From Nitrospira sp. (lineage in GTDB: Bacteria; Nitrospirota; Nitrospiria; Nitrospirales; Nitrospiraceae), in contig SWDL01000383.1 of NCBI GenBank assembly GCA_005116795.1, forward strand, positions 1 through 11,075: a stretch of DNA of 11,075 nt. The letters run 5' to 3'. How positions within the stretch are numbered: position 1 is the first letter of the stretch; every line of letters begins with the position of its first letter. Positions 6,918 through 11,075 of this stretch are shown here, in pieces. The notes beneath the pieces were generated by a model. It ran no database searches and was not told where the DNA came from. It saw nothing but the letters and a program-made list of their open reading frames with translations. The position numbers and the translations under genes were made by a program.

Positions 6918-7235
6918 GGGCCTTGTCGGGTCGAGATGCCGGCGATGGAGGCGCTGTATCGCGGGAACACGCGGCAGGATTTTGAGATTCTTGCGATCTC
7001 CACGGACGCCCAAGGGGTCTCGGTCACGAGGCCCTTCAAAGCATCGTTGGGTCTCACATTCCCCATCCTGCACGACTCCGACTTCCGCATCGGGGTCGCC
7101 TATGGGGCGCGCACGTTGCCCATGTCCTTTCTCGTGAATCGTGAGGGCATGGTCACCCATCGCATCTTCGGCGCGCGGGATTGGGACAGTCCCGAAGCCC
7201 GCACCTTGCTCCAGACGCTGCTCAACCAGCGCTAG
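6672..7235 (+). CDS. Lipoprotein TlpA/ResA-type thiol-disulfide oxidoreductase
   Basis: This is a second periplasmic thioredoxin, 187 residues, with a lipoprotein signal: basic start, Leu/Gly hydrophobic core and lipobox LVAC, giving lipidated Cys20. The residue after it is Asp, which in Escherichia coli retains lipoproteins in the inner membrane, so it would sit next to CcdA and ResB/CcsA. The fold shows GSLAPNFELWDVDGNPV (47-63), active site WCGPC (Cys82 and Cys85), a TLP cis-proline loop (ARTLPMSFLVNREG), and GARDW near the C-terminus as in the preceding gene. The two look like diverged tandem duplicates with different membrane attachment and different CXXC dipeptides (KP versus GP), which usually changes redox potential. 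They may act on different substrates, or in series. No clear ribosome-binding site is seen ahead of the ATG. Confidence 0.9.
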   Translation: MKRHLYPSLLGLGLLGLVACDQGKSEPGAEPAAQPIPLQERGLVKVGSLAPNFELWDVDGNPVTLAQYRGKVVLLNFWATWCGPCRVEMPAMEALYRGNTRQDFEILAISTDAQGVSVTRPFKASLGLTFPILHDSDFRIGVAYGARTLPMSFLVNREGMVTHRIFGARDWDSPEARTLLQTLLNQR

Positions 7236-7244
7236 GTGGATTCG

Positions 7245-7991
7245 ATGACGGATTCGATCCCGCAGATTTCGGTGGCGGCGGCCTTCATGGCCGGCCTCTT
7301 GTCCTTCGTGTCGCCCTGCGTGCTGCCGCTGATGCCCTCGTATGTTTCCTACATCACGGGCCTCTCGGTCGAGCAACTGTCGGATGTGGCCGAGCGTCGG
7401 CGGTTCCGCTCGACGATTCTGACCAATTCGTTGTTGTTCATCGCGGGGTTCTCCACCGTCTTCATTGCCTTCGGCGCATCCGCGAGCCTGATCGGCCAGT
7501 GGTTGATGACCTACCAGGACTTCATCCGGAAGCTCGGCGGAGCGTTGATCATGGTCTTTGGGCTCTCGCTCCTGGGCGCCCTGCGTCTCCCGTTCCTGTC
7601 GGCGGAAACTCGCACCCATTTCAAGCGTCGGCCGGCCGGCTATCTGGGTTCCTTCCTGATCGGAGTCGCCTTTGCGGCCGGCTGGACACCTTGCGTGGGG
7701 CCGGTGCTGGGGACGATTCTCCTCTATGCCGGCACGACCCACTCGTTGCTGACGGGCGTGGGGCTCCTCACCGCCTACTCCTTGGGATTGGCGCTGCCGC
7801 TCCTGTTGACGACCCTCGGCATCGATCGTTTCCTGGCCTATTTCAAACAGGTGCGGGCCTACCTCTGGGGCGTCTCCGTCGTGAGCGGGGTCTTCCTCGT
7901 CATCGTCGGGGGGCTCATCTACGCGAACTCGCTCAGTACCATTGCAAGTTTCCTTGAGCAGTACGGCATAGGGTGGTATCTTGGCCAATGA
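7245..7991 (+). CDS. ccdA: CcdA-family thiol-disulfide interchange membrane protein
   Basis: CcdA moves reducing equivalents from cytoplasmic thioredoxin across the inner membrane to periplasmic thioredoxins such as ResA. The 248-residue protein has about six hydrophobic helices and the two family cysteine motifs in its two internal repeats: SPCVLPLMPSYVSYI (Cys25) and GWTPCVGPVLGTIL (Cys150). The ATG at 7245 is chosen because AGGTGG (7234-7239), overlapping the previous TAG stop, sits at the right distance. A GTG at 7236, immediately after that stop, would add three residues. There is no fused periplasmic alpha or gamma domain, so this is the short CcdA form, not DsbD. Directly following the two thioredoxins, it is their likely electron donor. 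Confidence 0.94.
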   Translation: MTDSIPQISVAAAFMAGLLSFVSPCVLPLMPSYVSYITGLSVEQLSDVAERRRFRSTILTNSLLFIAGFSTVFIAFGASASLIGQWLMTYQDFIRKLGGALIMVFGLSLLGALRLPFLSAETRTHFKRRPAGYLGSFLIGVAFAAGWTPCVGPVLGTILLYAGTTHSLLTGVGLLTAYSLGLALPLLLTTLGIDRFLAYFKQVRAYLWGVSVVSGVFLVIVGGLIYANSLSTIASFLEQYGIGWYLGQ

Positions 7992-8051
7992 CGAATTGCG
8001 GTTCAGGCCCGAGCGACGTCACTCGGCGATCTGATCTCGACTTTCATTTCC

Positions 8052-9248
8052 ATGGCCATCACACCTGAGACACAGTCTTATGACGCCATCGTCGTCGGCA
8101 TGGGGCCGGCCGGCTCGACGGCCGCCTATGAATTGAGCCGCGCCGGCGCGTCTGTCCTCGGGCTCGACAAGCAGTTGCACCCCCGTTACAAGGTCTGCGG
8201 CGGAGGGCTCTCGGTCCGCATCGACCGCATCCTGGATGCCGATTTCAAGTCGGTCGTCGAGCACACCATCCACGGTGTGCAGTTCTCCTACGCCGGCCAA
8301 GACCCCTTCTTCATTCCCTCGGCCGGTCCGATCGCCTACATGGTCATGCGGGACCGGTTCGACTCCCTCCTCGTGGAAAAGGCGCGACGGGCCGGAACAG
8401 ACATCCATGAGGGCGAGTCGGCCCAAGATTTCATCCCTCTCGACGGCGGGGTCGAGGTGGTGACGGATCGAGGGCGATACCGAGCCAAGGTGCTGATCGG
8501 CGCCGATGGGGCCAATAGCGTCGTGGCACAACGGCTCTTCCCGAGTCGTCGTCAGCGCGGGCGTCCCAGCCTCGAAAGCGAGATCGGGATCGGTCAGGCG
8601 CCGGTGTACCCCGGCGAAGGAAAGGTCTTGATCGACCTGGGAGCGACGGCGCGGGGCTACGCCTGGATCTTCCCCAAGAGCGAGCGGCTATCCATTGGAG
8701 TGGCGGAGTTCAGGGGCCTGACGACGAGCCCCCGCGAGGTCTTCCAGCGATTCATTCGCGATGAAAAGGGACTGGCCCCTTTCTCGGTGCCGTCACCGAG
8801 CGGACATCCCTTGCCGCTGTATACGGCCGTCGGGTCATCGGCGCGTCGCAGTTTGGTCAGTCAGCGGGCCCTTCTGGTCGGCGATGCGGGGCACCTCGTC
8901 GATCCGCTGTTTGGGGAAGGCATCTACTATGCGATTCGATCCGGGCAGATGGCGGCCGCCAGCGTGCTCGATACTTTCCACGATCGCAGGAAGACCTTGC
9001 AAGAATACGAATGGGCCGTGGGCCGCGAGATTCTCGAAGAATTTCACATCGCGGCGCGCCTGGCCCGGATCGTCTATACGTTTCCGCGCCTCTGCCATCG
9101 GCTCATGAATCGCTATCACGAAGTCATCGGCCTGTACTACGACGTCTTGCAGGGCCGTGAGAGCTACCAAAGCTTCTTCTCGAAGGCGAAAAGCGTGGTG
9201 AAAAGTTCCTTCCGCGAACTCCTCCTCGAAGCCGTGCCGCTCCGGTAG
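8052..9248 (+). CDS. Geranylgeranyl reductase family FAD-dependent oxidoreductase
   Basis: The 398-residue flavoprotein belongs to the geranylgeranyl reductase family, which saturates double bonds of isoprenoid chains in lipids, quinones or chlorophyll-type tails. It shows the N-terminal dinucleotide-binding motif VVGMGPAGSTAAYEL (14-28), the family motif PRYKVCGGGLS (44-54, Cys49), and the second FAD motif GDAGHLVDPLFGEGI (277-291). A Tyr- and basic-rich C-terminal region follows. The natural substrate cannot be read from sequence; in a non-phototroph the menaquinone side chain or membrane isoprenoids are the usual guesses. No ribosome-binding site precedes the ATG. The gene lies 60 bases after ccdA on the same strand with no terminator between them, so it may be co-transcribed with the cytochrome c operon. 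A functional link would be inference only. Confidence 0.88.
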   Translation: MAITPETQSYDAIVVGMGPAGSTAAYELSRAGASVLGLDKQLHPRYKVCGGGLSVRIDRILDADFKSVVEHTIHGVQFSYAGQDPFFIPSAGPIAYMVMRDRFDSLLVEKARRAGTDIHEGESAQDFIPLDGGVEVVTDRGRYRAKVLIGADGANSVVAQRLFPSRRQRGRPSLESEIGIGQAPVYPGEGKVLIDLGATARGYAWIFPKSERLSIGVAEFRGLTTSPREVFQRFIRDEKGLAPFSVPSPSGHPLPLYTAVGSSARRSLVSQRALLVGDAGHLVDPLFGEGIYYAIRSGQMAAASVLDTFHDRRKTLQEYEWAVGREILEEFHIAARLARIVYTFPRLCHRLMNRYHEVIGLYYDVLQGRESYQSFFSKAKSVVKSSFRELLLEAVPLR

Positions 9249-9250
9249 GC

Positions 9251-9266
9251 CCATCAGGGCTGATGG
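9251..9266. terminator. Short hairpin between convergent genes, possible weak terminator
   Basis: CCATCAG and CTGATGG form a perfect short inverted repeat (realistically a 6-bp stem with a GGGC loop) two bases after the reductase stop codon. There is no T run on either strand, so it is at best a weak or Rho-assisted terminator serving the convergent reductase and bamD transcripts. The rest of 9267-9378 shows no gene. Confidence 0.3.
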
Positions 9267-9378
9267 ACCTCCTGTCGGTTCTCAGCACAACAGAGTGAGC
9301 GCGAACAGGCCGACGATCATATGTCCGAGGCTGTCTACGGAAGGCTGATGGCTGACGACCCTCTGGGGGCCGGCTCCG

Positions 9379-10284
9379 TCAGCACCAAATGCCGAGGCGA
9401 CAGAGGGTGGATTGCTTGGAGGCGGCAGTGCCGTCTTGAAGCGCGGCGCTGCCGTCAGGAAGCGGGGAGCCGATCGACACCGTGCCATTGCCGCCGGTGG
9501 ACACCGCGCTGGGCGCGGCGCCGTTCAGAGAGGCGACGGCGCTGCTGCCACCTGTGCGCTTGCCGCCGGACAACGAGATAAGGAGGGCACGGCCCTCGTC
9601 GGCATTGGTGTTGTTTGGAAAGCGTTCCAGGAGAAGCGCGAGCTTTTCTTGAGCCCAATCCGTGGCGCCCAGGTCTTGATAGGTCAGGGCCAAGTTATAC
9701 AGGGCGTCCCCGGACACGGCCAGATCCGGGTAGGACTTGATGACGGATTCGAACCGATGGGCTGCGGCCAGATAGGCTTCCCGCCTATAGTAGAACTTGC
9801 CGACGAACATCCGCGCCTGCGCGATATTCTCATGACAATGCTTGACCCGCTCGATCGCGTCGGCTTCCCATTTGCTGCCCGGATATTCTTTCAACAGTTT
9901 CTCGTAGGCTAGCATCGCCTTGTTGACCGGATCGGGATCGCGGTCCACCGTCTTCATCATCTTGAAGTGGCTCTCCCCGAGCTTGAATAGGGCATAGGGG
10001 GCCAGCACGTGGGCGCGGTGCAGATCCATGAAGTGCTGGTACTCGATGATGGCCTCAGGGAACTCTTCCTTCTCGAAGAAGGCCTCGGCTCGCTTCATGA
10101 TCACGTTCGGGTCGTAGTTCTTTTCAATCGAATCGCCGATGAAGATCTGCTCATCGATGCCGCTGAGGGCCTTCCCTTGAGCTGGTGCGGGCTTCGAGGC
10201 GCTCGAGCAGCCGGCCGCCGCAATCGCGAGAGCCAGGGAGAGTGCGGACAGCGGCAAGAAGAAGGTCCGATAGATCATACGCAT
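9379..10284 (-). CDS. bamD: Outer membrane protein assembly factor BamD (lipoprotein, TPR)
   Basis: BamD is an essential lipoprotein of the BAM complex that folds beta-barrel proteins into the outer membrane. Counting from the first Met, the signal peptide ends in AAAGC, giving lipidated Cys26 with Ser at +2, consistent with outer-membrane sorting. Residues 58-235 form consecutive TPR-like helix pairs with the BamD pattern (YQHFMDLHRAHVLAPYALFKLGESHF, about 82-107, and AAHRFESVIKSYPD, about 174-187). The last 60 or so residues (240-301) are a Gly/Ser/Ala-rich low-complexity tail beyond the usual BamD core. There are two starts: Met1 (10284) and Met3 (10278). Neither has a ribosome-binding site. 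The promoter at 10286-10314 predicts an mRNA beginning at or next to the ATG of Met3, so I favour a leaderless start there. The gene is convergent with the reductase and divergent from the fabH-like gene. Confidence 0.88.
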   Translation of the reverse strand: MRMIYRTFFLPLSALSLALAIAAAGCSSASKPAPAQGKALSGIDEQIFIGDSIEKNYDPNVIMKRAEAFFEKEEFPEAIIEYQHFMDLHRAHVLAPYALFKLGESHFKMMKTVDRDPDPVNKAMLAYEKLLKEYPGSKWEADAIERVKHCHENIAQARMFVGKFYYRREAYLAAAHRFESVIKSYPDLAVSGDALYNLALTYQDLGATDWAQEKLALLLERFPNNTNADEGRALLISLSGGKRTGGSSAVASLNGAAPSAVSTGGNGTVSIGSPLPDGSAALQDGTAASKQSTLCRLGIWC

Positions 10285-10285
10285 G

Positions 10286-10314
10286 ATGATACGCCGAATG
10301 GGCTACGGGGACAA
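10286..10314 (-). promoter_or_regulatory. Predicted bamD promoter giving a leaderless transcript
   Basis: On the minus strand TTGTCC (10309-10314) is separated by exactly 17 bases from TATCAT (10286-10291), a 4/6 and a 5/6 match to sigma70 hexamers. The predicted start is at about 10278-10279, which coincides with the ATG of Met3 of BamD (10276-10278). This would explain the lack of a ribosome-binding site. Confidence 0.5.
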
Positions 10315-10338
10315 TAAATTTCGGTAAGACTATCAAAT

Positions 10339-10372
10339 CCTGCCGGTCGATGCAATATCTTTTAGCGGCAGG
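10339..10372. repeat. Inverted repeat in the bamD/fabH divergent promoter region
   Basis: CCTGCCG (10339-10345) and CGGCAGG (10366-10372) are perfect inverted 7-bp arms separated by 20 bases of AT-rich sequence. They lie between the two divergent promoters, 12 bases upstream of the fabH -35 and about 24 bases upstream of the bamD -35. This could be a regulator binding site shared by both genes, or chance. Confidence 0.3.
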
Positions 10373-10384
10373 GTCTCGTAGTGA

Positions 10385-10413
10385 TTGACCAGCCGTCATC
10401 GGGTCCCTATAAT
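10385..10413 (+). promoter_or_regulatory. Near-consensus sigma70 promoter for the fabH-like gene
   Basis: TTGACC (10385-10390, 5/6) is followed after exactly 17 bases by a perfect TATAAT (10408-10413). The predicted start near 10420 gives a leader of about 65 bases to the GTG at 10485. This is the best-matching promoter in the window. Confidence 0.8.
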
Positions 10414-10484
10414 CGCCTCCGGTCATAAGTTGTCCAACCGACCTCCCGCGAAAGTTTAGGGGGCAGTCCGCACAAGAGGAAACA

Positions 10485-11075
10485 GTGCGACGAAGTCGGA
10501 TCGTCGGGACGGGGTCGTTTGTGCCGGATCGGATCGTGGAGAACGACGAGGTGTGCCGCCCGTTGCGGTTGACCCCCGCTGACGTCATCCAACGGACGGG
10601 GATCCGGACGAGACGCTGGGTCACCGACGGGCAGTCCACGTCCGATCTGGCGGTGGAAGCGGGGGCCCTCGCCATAGAGATGTCGGAGATGTCCCCCGCG
10701 GTAATCGACGCGGTGCTCGTCTCGACCACCTCGCCCGATATGGCCTTTCCTCCGACCGCCTGCTTGGCAGCCGCCCGCCTGGGGGCCACGTCGGCGGCTG
10801 CGTTCGACGTCGCGGCCTCCTGCTCCGGGTTTCTCTACGGACTGTCGATGGCGGACGCGTTCATTCGGAGCGGACAATTTCAGCGCTGTCTCGTGATCGG
10901 AGCGGAAGTGAAATCCAGATTCTTGAATCATGCTGATGATGCGACGGCCGTGTTGTTCGGTGACGGCGCGGGCGCGGCGGTGCTGGAGGCCGTCGACGAC
11001 GTTCGGCACAATGGGCCGGGTATTCTGGGCCTGCGCGTCTATGCGGACGGCTCGAAGCACGACCTCATCCGCCTG
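10485..11075 (+). CDS. fabH: Beta-ketoacyl-ACP synthase III (FabH family), 3' truncated by the window end
   Basis: The frame runs from a GTG (AGAGGA ribosome-binding region 5-10 bases upstream) to the last base of the window, 197 residues with no stop. It starts the family way (RIVGTGSFVPDRIVEN), has the RTGIRTRRW motif (37-45) and STSDLAVEAGALAI, and places the nucleophile Cys113 in DVAASCSGFLYGL, matching the catalytic Cys near 112 in Escherichia coli FabH. The stretch FGDGAGAAVLE is also conserved. The His and Asn of the catalytic triad lie beyond the window. FabH condenses acetyl-CoA with malonyl-ACP to start fatty acid synthesis. Paralogues of this family serve secondary lipid pathways, so the exact role is not settled by the visible part. 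It is divergent from bamD and driven by the promoter at 10385-10413. Confidence 0.88.
   Translation, partial: MRRSRIVGTGSFVPDRIVENDEVCRPLRLTPADVIQRTGIRTRRWVTDGQSTSDLAVEAGALAIEMSEMSPAVIDAVLVSTTSPDMAFPPTACLAAARLGATSAAAFDVAASCSGFLYGLSMADAFIRSGQFQRCLVIGAEVKSRFLNHADDATAVLFGDGAGAAVLEAVDDVRHNGPGILGLRVYADGSKHDLIRL

Noticed and set aside
5754..7988. A very long minus-strand open frame (about 744 codons) opposite ccsA, both thioredoxins and ccdA
   Set aside because: It is rich in Arg, His, Gly and Gln with no recognisable domain. It also contains two similar segments that simply mirror the duplicated thioredoxins on the other strand. It is an antisense shadow caused by high GC and codon bias.
9455..9658. 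Minus-strand and plus-strand frames overlapping the bamD tail as separate genes
   Set aside because: They lie across the low-complexity GC-rich tail, have Arg/Gly-rich composition and lack ribosome-binding sites. Only the hydrophobic end near 9282 was kept as a weak observation.

Overview
The window looks like a chromosomal segment of a GC-rich, Gram-negative autotroph. The gene content fits a Nitrospira-type bacterium (Nitrospirota). It combines a ferredoxin-dependent 2-oxoacid oxidoreductase alpha subunit, a System II (ResB/CcsA) cytochrome c maturation cluster, a geranylgeranyl-reductase-like flavoprotein and outer-membrane assembly (BamD). That assignment is an inference from gene content and protein style; no taxonomic marker is present.

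Layout. Positions 2-1685 are the end of a 2-oxoacid:ferredoxin oxidoreductase operon: the C-terminal part of an unidentified upstream gene, then the alpha subunit, closed by a very strong intrinsic terminator at 1714-1754. A stand-alone SWIM zinc-finger/coiled-coil protein follows (1878-2822). The stretch from 2823 to about 3505 has no confident gene, but holds two protein-like fragments in one frame and, at 3351-3380, a good sigma70-type promoter.

Positions 3506-7991 form a compact plus-strand operon for cytochrome c maturation: resB, ccsA, two tandem TlpA/ResA-like thioredoxins (one membrane-anchored, one a lipoprotein) and ccdA. The expected flow is as follows. CcdA carries electrons from cytoplasmic thioredoxin across the inner membrane. 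The two thioredoxins use them to keep apocytochrome CXXCH cysteines reduced. ResB/CcsA delivers and attaches heme. A geranylgeranyl-reductase-family flavoprotein follows on the same strand (8052-9248). bamD runs convergently on the minus strand (9379-10284). Divergent from it, a FabH-type ketoacyl-ACP synthase III begins at 10485 and runs off the window end, behind a near-consensus promoter (10385-10413).

I found no tRNA, rRNA, CRISPR array, insertion sequence or phage gene. No clearly new multi-gene system is visible. The points most worth a second look are a predicted leaderless start for bamD, an in-frame 26-bp repeat inside the thioredoxin pair, a nine-G tract inside ccsA, a mini-ORF with a strong ribosome-binding site between resB and ccsA, and the unexplained interval upstream of resB.
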